Shown one piece after another: positions 23,596-35,850 of a stretch of 64,000 nt of DNA (the stretch's first letter is position 1; every line of letters starts with the position of its first letter). The stretch comes from Gnetum montanum. Taxonomy: Eukaryota; Streptophyta; Gnetopsida; Gnetales; Gnetaceae. The position numbers were made by a program, and so were the translations under genes. The DNA is taken from positions 343,238-407,237 of the forward strand of contig MNCI01024031.1 in NCBI GenBank assembly GCA_015680685.1, written 5' to 3'. The notes under the pieces are model-generated. The model was not told the origin of the DNA, searched no databases, and was given only the letters and a program-made list of their open reading frames with translations.

Positions 23596-25010
23596 TGACA
23601 TAGTTTTTAACCTTAGATCTCTAGGGCCTCTGCAAAAAATGAGACCCTTGGTGTCTTGAATGGTTTGATAGATCACTAGTGACTTATGAAATGCAAACAG
23701 GGGTAATGCAAATAAAATGCAAAAATGCAAATTTGAGAGAAACTATGCTAAAATACAATAAACAATACAACTTGCACAAAAATAAATCTATAATCTTTAT
23801 TTCAAAAAAATAAAGAGGATATAGAAAATGTGTATAAGCTTGCTTGTAGGAGTAAGGTTGTTCACTGGGATAGGGGTTCAGAATTTGTTGAAGCTTTTGC
23901 AACCCACTTCATGATTCAAATGTTCCATCACTCTCAATGGTATTGAATCTTCACTACTACCACACTAGATCAATAGCATTGTTGATGTAGGGGGTGAGAA
24001 ATGTGAGAGTTTTAACTTACCATAATGGCAACGCTAGGAGTTTGGGGTTCCCAAGTGCTCAACATTGATGCTAAAAATATCAAACATCCCAAAGGGGGGG
24101 TAATAGGCTATGGGTGTAAAGATGGCTATGGGGGTTCAATGTTGGGGTGCTCTAAGAAGTTGTGTTTTTTCTTGGTTGTTAGAGCTCTGAGATTCTAAAA
24201 AAATGCAAAGTGTGAAAAATGCTAAAAAGAGTGGAATTGTTTAATGGTGTAGGGACTTAGGTTTTATAGGTCTTATGCCACTAATTTAGCTGCAGATTGG
24301 CTACAAAGTGCTCACAAATGGCTGACAAATTTGCCACAAATTTCTGCTATGCTTAGGTGAGGTACCATACATGGTAAGTGTCATGCCCCCATGACCATTC
24401 CATTCACTAAAAATAGTAAACAAGAATTTTATCCATATTGGCTTTGTCCATCCATGCTAGGCCTTCCAATTGCAATGTTGACATGCATGATCCTCATTGA
24501 ACTTTATGCATGTGTTGAAATCTTGATCATGAAGTATCCATGTTGGGGGGGATAAAGTGTCAATGCTAGAGGTCATGTATCAATGTTGGGGGTGTGATGG
24601 TCATACCCTTCATGGTAAGCATAGATGATGTCACAATTCTCCTTGTTAAGTATAGATGCTACTATCTCCCTCCATGTTAGGGTTTGGAGAGTTTTACCCC
24701 CATGTAGGTGTCTTCAAAATAGAAAATGTTATAGCCCCCCCTCCCCTAATTAAACCCATCAAAATGCCAATTTTGGCATCCCAAAAGGTAGTTTTAACCA
24801 TCCAAAGCCCAAATATAGAAATTATATAACTTTTTCCACTTGGGGGATGAGGCTTTGACCACTTATGAGGCATTTTTCAACCCGAAAAGTATGAAGTATG
24901 TGAGATTTCATCTCATAGATTACATTCTTCACATTTGCAATGAAGTTTTGCCTCAAGTCTCATGGGATAGGGTTACAAAGGTTACAACATGAAAACTTGG
25001 TGGTATTTCA
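23596..25010 (-). repeat. Element C 3' LTR
   Basis: 1415 bp, starting tgacatagtttttaacctt on the plus strand and ending ggtggtatttca, so TG...CA on either strand. It matches 49810-51242 throughout. TATAAAAC lies on the minus strand at 24261-24268. It includes G-runs such as ttggggggg. Confidence 0.92.
24261..24268 (-). promoter_or_regulatory. TATA box in element C 3' LTR
   Basis: TATAAAAC on the minus strand. The 5' LTR has the same octamer at 50457-50464. Confidence 0.55.
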
Positions 25011-25026
25011 TTGGCCCCTCTTTGTT
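25011..25026 (-). other. Polypurine tract of element C
   Basis: The minus strand reads caaagaggggccaa immediately before the LTR start TGAAAT. Confidence 0.75.
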
Positions 25027-25860
25027 GGTATTTAGAGGATTAACTCAATAGGCACCAACAAAGAATACAAAACACCACTACAAGTCCACCACCAACATTC
25101 CCTCTCGACACTTGATTCAACTATGTTGAACCATGTTGAAGAGTGCTTGTGATTATGGGATAAGGCTATAATAAGATGATGATAAGTTCATAGGGAAATT
25201 GTTATGAAGGCTAACAATGCATTCCAAATGCTAACATCATGGCTATGACATTGACATATTGGTTTATTGGTGGTTTTGACACTTCATGTTTTGGAGTGTT
25301 GGTTCACTTGACAAATGCATTTAAGGAACCATCACCTCACTTCAAGGTTTCTTTGGCCATTGATCTTTGAGGCTTCACTAGCCATTTACCTCCTTGGTAG
25401 TTTGCTTCCCCATTTTTTTGGGATGAAACCTTCATTGGATTTCATTTGCTAAGGTTGTTTTGATTTGGTTTTATTGTTGAATGAGATGTGTTACATTCAA
25501 TGGACTTGATGTGAAGTAGGACAGAGGTATGTCATATGGTCACAATGCCTAAATGTCAAAGATAGGTCAACATTGCCATTTAGGTTAAGGAAGGCTATAA
25601 TAAGGTTATGGGGTTAGGTTCAAGGAGATGATAGCAAGAATGGGAATGAAACTAGCACTCTTAGCACAATAGGACAAACTCATCGAATCTTGTCCTTTGA
25701 GTTCACATGACGACTTGTTGCTATGATGAGTTACACCTCCATGATGACTTAAGGTTTCATCTTGTAAGCAAAAATCCAAGAGGATAAGAAAACTAGGAAA
25801 AGAAAACATGTTGTCACATTACAATGCATATGAACATGTGAGATAATGAATAAAGGCAAG
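25027..25860 (-). other. Element C post-integrase region, no gene seen
   Basis: Internal DNA between the polypurine tract and the repeat tract at 25.9 kb. Neither strand has a coding frame I can support. Confidence 0.45.
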
Positions 25861-26115
25861 CTACCCAGGTTACCAATGTTGCCAGTTTAAGGCCATGGTA
25901 GGCCATGTTATTAATTTAAGACCTTGGCAAATCATGTTGCCAATTTAAGTCCATGGTAGGCCATGTTATCAATTTAAGATCTTGGAAAATCATGTTGCCA
26001 GTTTAAGGCCTTAGCAGGATATGGTGCCATTTGAAGGCCTTGGCAAGTCATGGTTTCACTAGTTTTAGGTCCTAGCAGGTCATCTTACTGATTTAAGGCC
26101 TTGACAGACCATCAA
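25861..26115. repeat. Degenerate short tandem repeat in the element C 3' region
   Basis: At least six imperfect copies, 30-45 bp each, of a unit like gttgccaatttaaggccttg followed by gcaggccat. The same phrase recurs singly inside element C near 29865, 30160 and 45160, so it belongs to the element rather than to the flank. Confidence 0.8.
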
Positions 26116-26199
26116 TGTTGGTTGTTTGTTACTAGTTATTGCAAACTACATGTAGTAAGACTTTAGATAGGAATGATTGGTTGGGTTGGCCAACTCATT

Positions 26200-27480
26200 T
26201 CCATTCTTGTTTGAGATCCTGAATGCTTTGTTGTCATAGGCTTTGGTGATTAGGAAAGGCCCTTCCTAGTTGGCTGAGAATTTATCTGCATGCTCATAGA
26301 AAACTTTGAGGACTAGGTCACCTTCCTTGATCTTAAACTTGGTCAAGTTATGGTTGTGCTATTTTTTTTTTGCCTCTCTTTATAACACTAAATGTGAGAA
26401 AGCATTCACACTTGCTACTCCTTCACCAATTTTAGATTCATAGTTCACAACTCCTTATATTATTCATCATTGATGAAGTCAAACAAGGCTATTCAAAGTG
26501 ATGGCACCTGCAATTCAAAAGGTAGAATAGCTTTAAAACCATAAACTAGGCTATAAGAAGTTATACTAATTTTCATATGATAGGTTGTTCTATATGCCCA
26601 AAGTGCATGAAGAAGCCACTCATGCCACTTGTGCTTGCTGTTGTTCAACATCTTTTTGAGCAAGTTGATGATGGCCTTATTGCTTGCTTCTACTTGTCCA
26701 TTGGCTTGAGGGGAACATGGAAATGACAAAGAGTGCTTAATGCCTAGGTTGTGATAGAAATTCTTGGTTTCTTGGCTTCTAAACTATGGTTATAGGAATT
26801 CCAAAATAGACTACAGTGTTATCCAATATAAATCTATAGACTTTTTCTGATGTTGTCCTTCTTAGGGGAATAGCTTCAATTCACTTCGTGAAGTATTTGG
26901 TTGTAGTGTTGATGAAACTATTCCCTAAGGAAGACTTAGGCATTATGGGTTCGATGATATCCAATCCCCACTATTGAAATGGCCATGTTATCTGAGTAGT
27001 ATGTAACTCAGTTGAGGTACATGTATAAGGTTGCTATGTTTTTGGTATGTGTCACAAGTTTTAACCTTCTGTAGGTAGTTGTTTTTCATATAGGGACAGT
27101 AATAGCCTAACCATCTAATCTTAGAGGCCATAGCTCTAGGTCCTATATGTTTCCCATAAGCACCCTCATGAACCTACTCTAGGACTATTTTGGCTTTGAT
27201 TTTACATAAGCACACTAACAATATGTCATCATAGGATTGTCAACATAATGTGTTATGGCCTACAATGACATACTTGTTTGATCATTTACGTACAACATCC
27301 TTTTGAGTAGCAATTAGGCCTTGTGAAGATTCACAATGCATAAGGTAAAACTTGATATCATCATACCACTCCCTTGTAGGAGAAATATGAACCACAACCA
27401 TAAAAGTATCCTCAATGCTTTGTGTGATGGAAACAACATAGTACACAATCAGGGTGGACAACTTGCTAAACACATCGAGC
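26200..27480 (-). pseudogene. Element C integrase
   Basis: The zinc-binding N-terminus at about 27180-27050 reads VHEGAYGKH and then CDTYQKHSN, so the second cysteine of the CxxC is now Y. The core start reads WGLDIIEPI at about 26970. The core end reads CSPQANGQVEASNKAI at about 26715-26670, including the catalytic glutamate. An open stretch of 78 codons (26729-26493) continues to LWAYRTTYHMKISITS. The C-terminus, KIKEGDLVLKVFY and EGPFLITKAYD at 26335-26240, is typical of Tat integrases. Stops and frameshifts elsewhere make it inactive. Confidence 0.88.
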
Positions 27481-28022
27481 ATCACACTATGGGCTAGTGT
27501 TGCAATTGCGTCGGCTATAGCATTTTTGTTTTGGGGTATATGTTGGATGTCAACTTCTATAGATTATTGTAATAATTGTTTTCTTAAGTCATAATAAGGT
27601 TGTAAATGTTTGGCTTTACATGCATACACATGTGTTACATGGTTAACCAAAAGTTGAGAGTTGCCTTTGATCATTAAGTGCTTGATTCCTAGGTCACAAG
27701 TTACCATCATCCCTTTGATCAAACCCTCATATTTTGCTATGTTGTTGGTGCATGGAAACTCAAATTGGTAGGTGAAGGGTCAGATTTCACCAGATGAAAA
27801 AGTTACGATGGTAGCAGCACTAGTCCCATGGGTAGTTGATGCTCCTTCAAAGTGCATGAAAACCTCATAATGCTCAGGCACTTGGCTAACAGTGTTGACA
27901 TGCTCATTTGAAAACTTAGGGTCTATGGTTGCATGGTTATCAATAGGTGATATGGTGATTTTTACGGCTATAGCTTGACACTTTGTTGAGGACTGGGAAA
28001 CGTAATGAAGGTCAAACGCCAT
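27481..28022 (-). pseudogene. Element C RNase H
   Basis: An open frame at 28022-27780 ends in HYEVFMHFEGASTTHGTSAA, where Tat RNase H domains read W.L.vDGAS...G.GAG, so the first catalytic aspartate has become E. Downstream minus-strand DNA to about 27480 continues the fold (the ...YEGLIKGMMVTCDLGIKHLMIK region near 27740-27660, where many Tat elements read AKYEALIAGL). Stops interrupt it. It lies between RT and integrase as expected. Confidence 0.75.
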
Positions 28023-28299
28023 GGCTATGGCTTTTCATCAAGCTATAAATCTACTCTTGTAGATATTTTTCATTATGTCTCTAAGTATTTTATCTTTGCA
28101 AATGACATTGGCCTAGCTTCTGAAGAAGTAGTGTCTCTACTTCTTCAATGGAAAGACTAGTGCTAGACCATACTTCTTCACTTTAGTGTATAGTGTCTCC
28201 TGGGCAACTAATGCATGGATAAAGTAGTATACTAGCATTTTCACTCTATCATCTCACTTTTGATAGAGTAGAGAGGCAATGGATATGTTACAGATGGCA

Positions 28300-29640
28300 T
28301 GGTAGATGTAAAACAGTTTACCCTCTTACAAAGGATAGACTATCGATAGTTATGCCAACTCTTACTTATGGTTTTTAAAGGCCTTTTGGAATTGAGCCAT
28401 CCACTCATAGTGAATCCCTTTCTTAAGCAAGTGTTGCATGGATTGTAACTTATTTGTAAACCTAGTGATAAACCTAAAAATAAATTGTAATCTACTTTGC
28501 AATCCTTGAAGCTCCTTAAGGTTAGTTGGCACTGCTAATTTGGATGTGACCTTAAGCTTATCAAGATTGACATGTATCCCTACTTTAGATACCAAAAAGC
28601 TAAGCGTCTTACTATTCTTAACACCAAAGATACACTTGTTAGGATTAAGTCTAAGATCATACTTAAGGAATCATGTAAGTACAAGGTCTAGGTCATGTGC
28701 ATGGTTGTTGGCCATCTTGGACTTAATAGTTTTATCATCTATGTAACTGTTGAGCAAACCTAGAATGTAATCACTAAAGATATATGTCATGACTCATTGG
28801 TAAGTTGGTCCTAAATTTTTAAGGCCAAAGGGAATCATGGTATAGCAAAAGGTATCCCAAGGGGTCATGACGTTCATGTTAAGTTAATGTTTTGTGTTCA
28901 TCCTAATCTAGTTATATCTTGAGAACCCATCCATAAATGACAATAAGACATGCCTAGCCATGGTATTAATAAATTGATCAATACTAGGAAAAGGATAGTC
29001 ATCCTATATGGTTGCCTTATTTAGGTCTTGAAAATTAATGAAAATACAAATAGTTTTGTTCTTCTTGTGAACTACCACTATGTTGGGCACCCATTCTACA
29101 TAGTTGACAATTCTAATGAAACCAACTTGGTAGAGTTTTGTGATTTTTTCATAGACTACTAGGGCCAAATCAAGTATAATCTTGTGAAATTTTTACTTAA
29201 ATGGTCTTATTCTAGGATTAAGTATGATGTTGTGTTGCACTAAGTATGGATTTAGACCTGGCATATCTTCATATGACTAGGAAAATACCTTAATGTTGTC
29301 TTGTAGGACCTTGGTGATGTCTTAAGCCTATTGAGTTTCTAGTGAGGAACTTAGTTTTAGGGTTTTTTCCTTACCATTGTGTGTCATGACAAGAACCTCA
29401 ACTAGAGAGTCTTTAGTAATGTCAGCCTCTAGGTCAATGATTTTAACTAGGTTTTCATGCCATTCTAGAGGTTTCTCTATCAAGGCTATGTTGTGAATAA
29501 GACTCTTATGCTCAAGATCTAGGCAATTAGTGTTGATACATCATTCTACATCACCGTAAGGTTCACTTAGGCTCAAAGGAAAACTAATCTATTCTTAGGT
29601 ATTCATACTTCAATCCTACATGTCAACCATAAGCACATTA
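28300..29640 (-). pseudogene. Element C reverse transcriptase
   Basis: Read on the minus strand: SYEDMPGLNPYLVQHNI at about 29280, YQVGFIRIVNYVEWVPNIVV at about 29125-29070, FINFQDLNKATI at about 29040, SFMDGFSRYN at about 28930, DTFCYTMIPFGLKN at about 28850, the catalytic box YIDD at 28734-28745, LKYDLRLNPNKCIFGV at about 28660, and FLVSKVGIHVNLDKLKV in the open stretch 28595-28362. All are in one order with few frameshifts, and most stops fit CAG/CAA/CGA decay. This is the Tat signature. The gag-protease that should precede it is 16 kb away because of inserted DNA. Confidence 0.93.
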
Positions 29641-30240
29641 AGTGGAACCTAGGTAAAGATGAGTAAATAATGTCACAATGCTATAAAATTATGCAAATCC
29701 ATGCTATAAAATGTAAATAGAAGGTGAATAGGATTGTATAGGGATATAATAGATAGAAAGAAAAAAATGATATGAAGGCTAAACAAAGGTCAAGCAAAGG
29801 CTAAATAAGGTTGAAACAAGTTGAAGCATAACAAGGTAGAACAAGGTCAACTAAGGTCACAAGCTTGTCAGTTTAAGGTCATAGTGGATCATAGTTACAT
29901 GGTACCAAATGGTGGTTAGGGAAGGTCAACCCCACCATTCAATATCAATCAAAGTCTAAACAAGATTATATAGGACTATAATGTAGAGAATAAAGACAAA
30001 CACATTGAGATAGAAGTAGTATTGAGGCCAAACAAGGTCATCAATGTAACAATTATCAAAATAGGCCATAATATGATGAAACAATGCCAAATAAGGCAAG
30101 GTGGGATACATATTGTGAATCTTGAACAAAATATGGTAAAAAGGATTAGATTTTGCTAGTTTTAGGCCTTAGTGGATCATGGTTTCAAGCTAGAATGGTC
30201 ATAGGTAAGTTTAGACATCAATCAGTGCTATTTTGAGGCT
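29641..30240 (-). other. Element C spacer upstream of RT, no gene seen
   Basis: Purine-rich minus/plus mix with repeated caaggt and aaggctaaa phrases and single copies of the agtttaaggcc repeat. No coding frame supported. Confidence 0.45.
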
Positions 30241-32830
30241 GTTTGAGCTAAAAAAAGCAAGGTTTTTGGGGGCATCCACATTGGACCCACGTTGGATTTA
30301 CACTAGCTAGCATGGATGTGGGGACCCCCAATGTGGATGGGACATCTAGGTGATTTTTTAGGCTCATTTTGAGTAGTTTTCAACTTCTAGTTACTTGCAT
30401 GTTAGCATAATGAACTAAGAAAGGGAATAGTTTCAACCCTTGGAAATCTCTATTGAAGCCTAGATTTGCAATCCATGCTAGATCCATGTTGGCCAACATG
30501 GACCTAGTATGGATATTAATGAAAATTGATTGCATGACATCCATAGGATCACAATTGGATTTCACGGGTCTTTCCAACATAGCGCAAGGCTAGATTTATC
30601 AAAATTGGTCATTTTGGAGGTTGAAAATGGAAAAAAGGAAAGGTTTAAATTTATATTCCCCTATTCAATGCTAGCAATCATGGATGAAAGGGAGCTTAGC
30701 ATAGATAATCTAGATCTAGACTATAATAGGGTCAAACAAGGTTGGATTTGCAACTGAGATTAAGTTTTTGTACTTGTGCACTCCTAGATTGGTTTTTGAG
30801 GTCATTTTGGAGGGGTTTTAAACATTAAATCAAGTTTTTAGGGGTGCTTTTTCTTTTTGATCCTAGGATGGTTTTGGGAGCAAATTGACCAATTTTTTAG
30901 GCTTCTAAGGCTAGAAATAGTGCATTCTAGGATTTTTGATCAATTTTGACAATGTTTGAAGGTAGTTTGAGGTCATGCATGATTATCCNNNNNNNNNNNN
31001 NNNNNNNNNNNNNNNNNNNNNNNNNNNNNNNNNNNNNNNNNNNNNNNNNNNNNNNNNNNNNNNNNNNNNNNNNNNNNNNNNNNNNNNNNNNNNNNNNNNN
31101 NNNNNNNNNNNNNNNNNNNNNNNNNNNNNNNNNNNNNNNNNNNNNNNNNNNNNNNNNNNNNNNNNNNNNNNNNNNNNNNNNNNNNNNNNNNNNNNNNNNN
31201 NNNNNNNNNNNNNNNNNNNNNNNNNNNNNNNNNNNNNNNNNNNNNNNNNNNNNNNNNNNNNNNNNNNNNNNNNNNNNNNNNNNNNNNNNNNNNNNNNNNN
31301 NNNNNNNNNNNNNNNNNNNNNNNNNNNNNNNNNNNNNNNNNNNNNNNNNNNNNNNNNNNNNNNNNNNNNNNNNNNNNNNNNNNNNNNNNNNNNNNNNNNN
31401 NNNNNNNNNNNNNNNNNNNNNNNNNNNNNNNNNNNNNNNNNNNNNNNNNNNNNNNNNNNNNNNNNNNNNNNNNNNNNNNNNNNNNNNNNNNNNNNNNNNN
31501 NNNNNNNNNNNNNNNNNNCACTAGTGTGGAAGCAAGGATGATCATGAAATAGAGTTGGTTTTATTAGGTTTTGGCTACTAGAGTCCTTGAGAGAGTAAGA
31601 AAGTCAACATATGTTAATTTTGATCCAAATCTTGAGAGTTTTAGCCATACCCCCATTCATCCACATTGGGTAGCATGGATGAGATCCCCTTCCATTATGG
31701 ATCAATTTGGATTTATTTTTTTAACCACTTTTGATAGCATTTGATAGGGCTTTGAAGTTATCGAGACTGCAGGGTTTAAGGGTCAAGGTTTAGTGTCAAA
31801 ATAAATTCATTTAAAGACTCCTTGGTGCCTCATGCAGTCATCCCCCCTTTATCCACATTGGGTAATATGGCTCTAGCATGGATGAGGGGGGATGATAGCT
31901 TTTTATCATTTTTGGTTAATTTCGAGGTGTTTGAAGGTTTTGGAAGGGCCTAACAAGGTTGTAAGGCCACTAGGGTAACTTTTAAGGCTATTTTTGGTTG
32001 TAACATAGATTTCTTGTATATCCCTAGGGAATACACAATGAGCAATGTGGATGGAGGATTCACTAGTGTAGAGACAGTTTCATATGTGAAAATTAGCTCA
32101 AATCATGATAGTTGTCCACTACCAGAGGCCAAGGAAGGGTGTCTAGGCTATTGGAGTGAACTTTATGGATGTTTAAGGTTATGGTAAGTGATTTTTTGAA
32201 TATCCCCGGGGCATCAATGTTGGGTGGTGTGAATGGGGGGTTCACTTGTGTGAAGAGAATGTTTAGATGCCAAAAAGAAGTTATTTTTGGCCAATCTATG
32301 TTATTAGAAACTGATAAGAGGTGTTAGAGTTAAAATATGTTAACTGGGTTGTTGGATTTGGTAATTTTGGTGATCCCTACATCCATCCACACTAGATTCA
32401 TGCTGGGTAGCATGGATGAACCTCCCCTTAACTTGGATGAACCAAATTTAAAACATCTGGGCACTTTCAATTGGGTTTGACAAGGTTTTGAGGTTGTCGA
32501 GGGTGACTAGAGGAGGAGCTTAAGGCTATGTGGGGCCTACTCTAGGGTCAGATTAGGGCTTGGCAAGCACTAGAGGATGCATATGAATATTACCCCTCTT
32601 GGTAAATGTTAGATCCATGTTGGGTAGTGTTTCCCTAGTGTGGATGGCTAAAGTGACAATATTTGTCAAGATCTCACCCCCTGCTAGGGTCTAGGATTCA
32701 TGTATGTTAATGGTAGCTACCAAAAATGGAAATAGGTAAGGTTAGGTGGCCAAGAAGATTGAATCCATGTTGGGTCTATGTTGCCCAATGTGGATGCATG
32801 AGGGGATAAGGTTAAAAGATGTTTTTATGG
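30241..32830. repeat. Degenerate tandem array with hairpin-forming units
   Basis: At least seven places carry variants of catccacattgggtagcatg followed by gatgagggg, near 30265, 31660, 31850, 32210, 32380, 32615 and 32765. Intervals after the gap are about 160-360 bp, mostly near 180 or its double. In several copies a C-run plus atcca is matched by tggat plus a G-run, so each unit can form a stem (for example 31842-31893). The array contains the assembly gap. Confidence 0.65.
30989..31518. other. Assembly gap, 530 N
   Basis: Run of undetermined bases within the tandem array. The apparent frames crossing it are meaningless. The true length of the array is unknown. Confidence 0.99.
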
Positions 32831-32946
32831 ATTTTAATGGATGAAAACATTAATGTAGAGGAGGTTTCCAAGTTTAAAACCCATTAAACTAGGGATGTTT
32901 CTAGTGTAACCCACTAAAAAATTTAAAATTTTGAATTTGGATGTTC

Positions 32947-32951
32947 ATTTC
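32947..32951. repeat. Target site duplication of element B, left copy (ATTTC)
   Basis: Compared with ACTTC at 39630-39634, the single difference is one C/T transition. Confidence 0.7.
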
Positions 32952-33822
32952 TAATGAAATGTGTTTTTCCTATCTCCAATATTGGGTATCTAATATTGGA
33001 TACCCAATATCAGGGCCCAAGAAGTGATGTTAGATATCCAATATTGTGAGATGTGTGCTAGCCTATAAATATAGCACTTAGGCACATAGTTTGGGCATAA
33101 GTTAGTTAATAAAGTAGCCAAAATATTGCAGTTTTATTTTGTAGTCTTGGAGAATAGTCAGTGAGTGCCTGCAGTGTGGATCTAAGTCAGTTGTATGGTG
33201 TCTTATTTAGGTGGAAATGTACTTGGACACATTCCATGAATGAAAATAAGATCAAGATTAATTCTTATTCATTATAGTGCTTTGACTTAGATTAAATTTA
33301 CTTTTAATAGAATTTATATTTCATGTACTTAGTTAATATTTATGTTTTCAGGCATGTTAATGAATTGGTGGAATGAGCATATCTAGTTTCAAGTGTAAAC
33401 ATGTATTCACTTGATAACCCTAGTAGCATTATTGCTTGGTTTGCCTAGCAACATAGCACTTGGTAATCCCAATAGTGGATATATGGGTTTAGGAAATGTA
33501 CGATAAGTTGGAAAGGGACACTCATTTCTTGTAGGCTAGTCTAGACTTTATTTTCCATTGTTAATTAGCTTAATTAATTAATCTCTTTATTATCATTAGG
33601 AGTAGCATAAGGCCAAGCAACATCAAGAATCATATGCCTCACTCTAGACTAAATCGTATGTGATAATGCTACCACTAGTCCAAGTGAGAAGATAGTAGTG
33701 AACTATGATCACGGCATAATGGTTTAGATGCATAATTAGTCTCATCCATAGAATTCAACTAGATCATGCATGAATGCTTGTGATTTGTATGGTTGGTCAT
33801 AGGGGTACCTTGCCCCTCATCA
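32952..33822 (+). repeat. Element B 5' LTR
   Basis: 871 bp, beginning taatgaaatgtgttttt (TGATGA in the partner, so the first G has mutated) and ending ctcatca. U3 is rich in palindromic GATATC/ATATTGG words (33000-33055). TATAAATA lies at 33064-33071. Confidence 0.92.
33064..33071 (+). promoter_or_regulatory. TATA box in element B 5' LTR
   Basis: TATAAATA, conserved at 38903-38910 in the 3' LTR and in relatives at 1734-1741 and 57106-57113. Confidence 0.65.
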
Positions 33823-33841
33823 TTGGCACAGTTGCCAAGGA
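33823..33841 (+). other. Primer binding site of element B, tRNA-Asp type
   Basis: ttggcacagttgccaagga sits directly after the LTR. It differs from TGGCGCCGTTGCCGGGGA mainly by C/G to T/A changes, so this family was primed by tRNA-Asp as in Athila. Confidence 0.85.
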
Positions 33842-33954
33842 TGATCCTAGTTATCTAGATTAGTTACACTATACATGATCACTATAAATGTACTAATGAT
33901 CTATCTCTTAGAAAATGTTAATATTTTAAGTCACACATGTTATTAGGTAAAATC

Positions 33955-35850
33955 ATGTCTTCTTCACATAGGACCAAGATTGCATCACATGATGAAAGCA
34001 CTGATAGGAGAAATGATAGGATATATACTAAAAAAACTTGGAGTGAACAACCTTAAGCAGGGGTTTACTATGCTCATTTAGACCCTTACTACACTCAAAG
34101 ACTACACTCAACTACTGCAAAAAATTCTAGAGGAGATGGAGTAAGTCCTAGAACAAGGAGGACCTCAAGAACAAGGACCTCCTCTAAACCTAAACAAGAT
34201 AAATCAAGGGACCATGGAGAGAACTATAGGAGCCATGGTGATTCTCCTAGTTCCTTTTATTTCTCATCCTCTTCAATGTCTAGTTGTGACAAAGATGAAC
34301 ATAGGTATAGAGATAGAGCTCCACTATGGAATCATGATAAAGATAGAAATTGAATCCAAGGGTAAAATCAAAGACATCAAAATGAGCATAGATAAGATCA
34401 TCACAATTAGAAAAGTAGAAATATAGATTATCATCATGATGTGTCTAGTATAGATGAACCCTTGTTGGCTACTAGGGGCTTGACACAAATTAGGAAGGTA
34501 GTTCAAATATCCCAAAGGCATCAAAGGGATATCTACATCAAATGGCTTGACATGAATAATATTCCTAAATTTAGTTGAATCTATAATTCTAATCCACAAC
34601 ATCACTTACAAGCCTTTCATGATGTCTGTACCTTGCAAAATATCAAAAATAAGTGGAAAAAGATTAAGCTCTTTCCTAGGATACTAATAGATGAAGCTAA
34701 AAGTTGGTATAGATCGTTGGAACCAAGTTTCATCCACCAGTGGTCCACAATGCTAGAACTTTTTAATGAAAAATACCAAACCTATGTGAGAGTGTTCAAC
34801 CTAAGAAAACAAATCCAATGATGGAAGTAGGAAAATCATGAACCCTTGGATGTGGCCTTGGATAGATACTATTCACTACTACATAGATGTCCTAGCTATG
34901 ATTTCTCTCAAAAAGAGAAACTTTTCCACATCATATATGGGCTTTGTAATGAAATGAGGGAGACCCTTGGGATTTATTCCAAAGGCCATTTATATGAAAT
35001 AAAGGTTCATTAGATATAAAGGCTAATCATGTAGGTGGAAAAAGAAGAAGGAGAGCTATGTAAATGAGAGAATGTAGAGAAAAATAATTGGGACCCAACT
35101 CTTCAAAAGAAGAGGGTCCATATCTATGATGAGGAAAAAGAGGCAACTCTCAATGAGGTTGAAGCAAAGCTAGATAACATGTTGGAATGGATAAATGAGA
35201 AAGTTAAAACTTGTATGGAAATCATAGAGGAGAGAGTAGTGCAAAATGAATCAAGTGATCACAACAAAAGGAGGAGAAAGAACCAAGAAATAGGTAGGAA
35301 CAATTATCGATGAAAAGGGAAAATAGTTATAGAAGAAGAGGCTATAGACTCAACCATAGAAGAAGATGATGGATGTGAAATCATTCTATAGGACCATCCA
35401 AAGGGCTATTGCCCAATCATGTTACATCTACATGAGTATTGGGCTTTTGCATTGAATCCCAGGTTTGTACAAAAGCAAATGCCTAGGAAATTACCTTACT
35501 CACAAGGTAATTATAGACAGTTGTACAGCAAACTATACTATCCTAGTGGGACTTCTTATCAACCTCAAAACTATTATCAATCATACTAGCAAAACCCATA
35601 GTTGTAGGGGAGGCCATCATCAAACCAGCACTACCCTTACTACCAATTGAACCTATATGCATATTACATTCAACAATATGTTTTCTTGAATAGTTCCACT
35701 TCCTCTACCTCAAATAACTACTACCACTCTCCCAAATATCATCATCTTGCAACATCTTATATGAGATCACCACCTCACACCTCTCATCCTCCATCATATA
35801 CTCAATATTCTCATACTCACCTCCACTATATGTCACCTCCAACAACATAG
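33955..35850 (+). pseudogene. Element B gag, one uninterrupted frame of 632 codons apart from about 18 stops
   Basis: The start is ATG at 33955 (MSSSHRTKIASHDES), 133 bp after the LTR. The same frame can be read to the TAG after 35850 without a frameshift. An S/R-rich N-terminus (to about residue 150) is followed by the retrotransposon gag domain at residues 190-340: LDMNNIPKFS, KLFPRILIDEAKSWYRSLEP, STMLELFNEKYQTY and YYSLLHRCPSYDFSQKEK. Next come an E/K-rich helical region (EKEATLNEVEAKLDNMLEWI), HPKGYCPIM at the place of the zinc knuckle in A, and a Y/Q/P/S-rich tail. Every stop (TAA, TAG, TGA) is one C-to-T change from CAA, CAG or CGA. This is the best preserved gene of the window. Confidence 0.9.

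Noticed and set aside
30946-31545. Three long frames of about 190 codons on both strands
   Set aside because: They are made of the 530 N of the assembly gap and have no sequence content.
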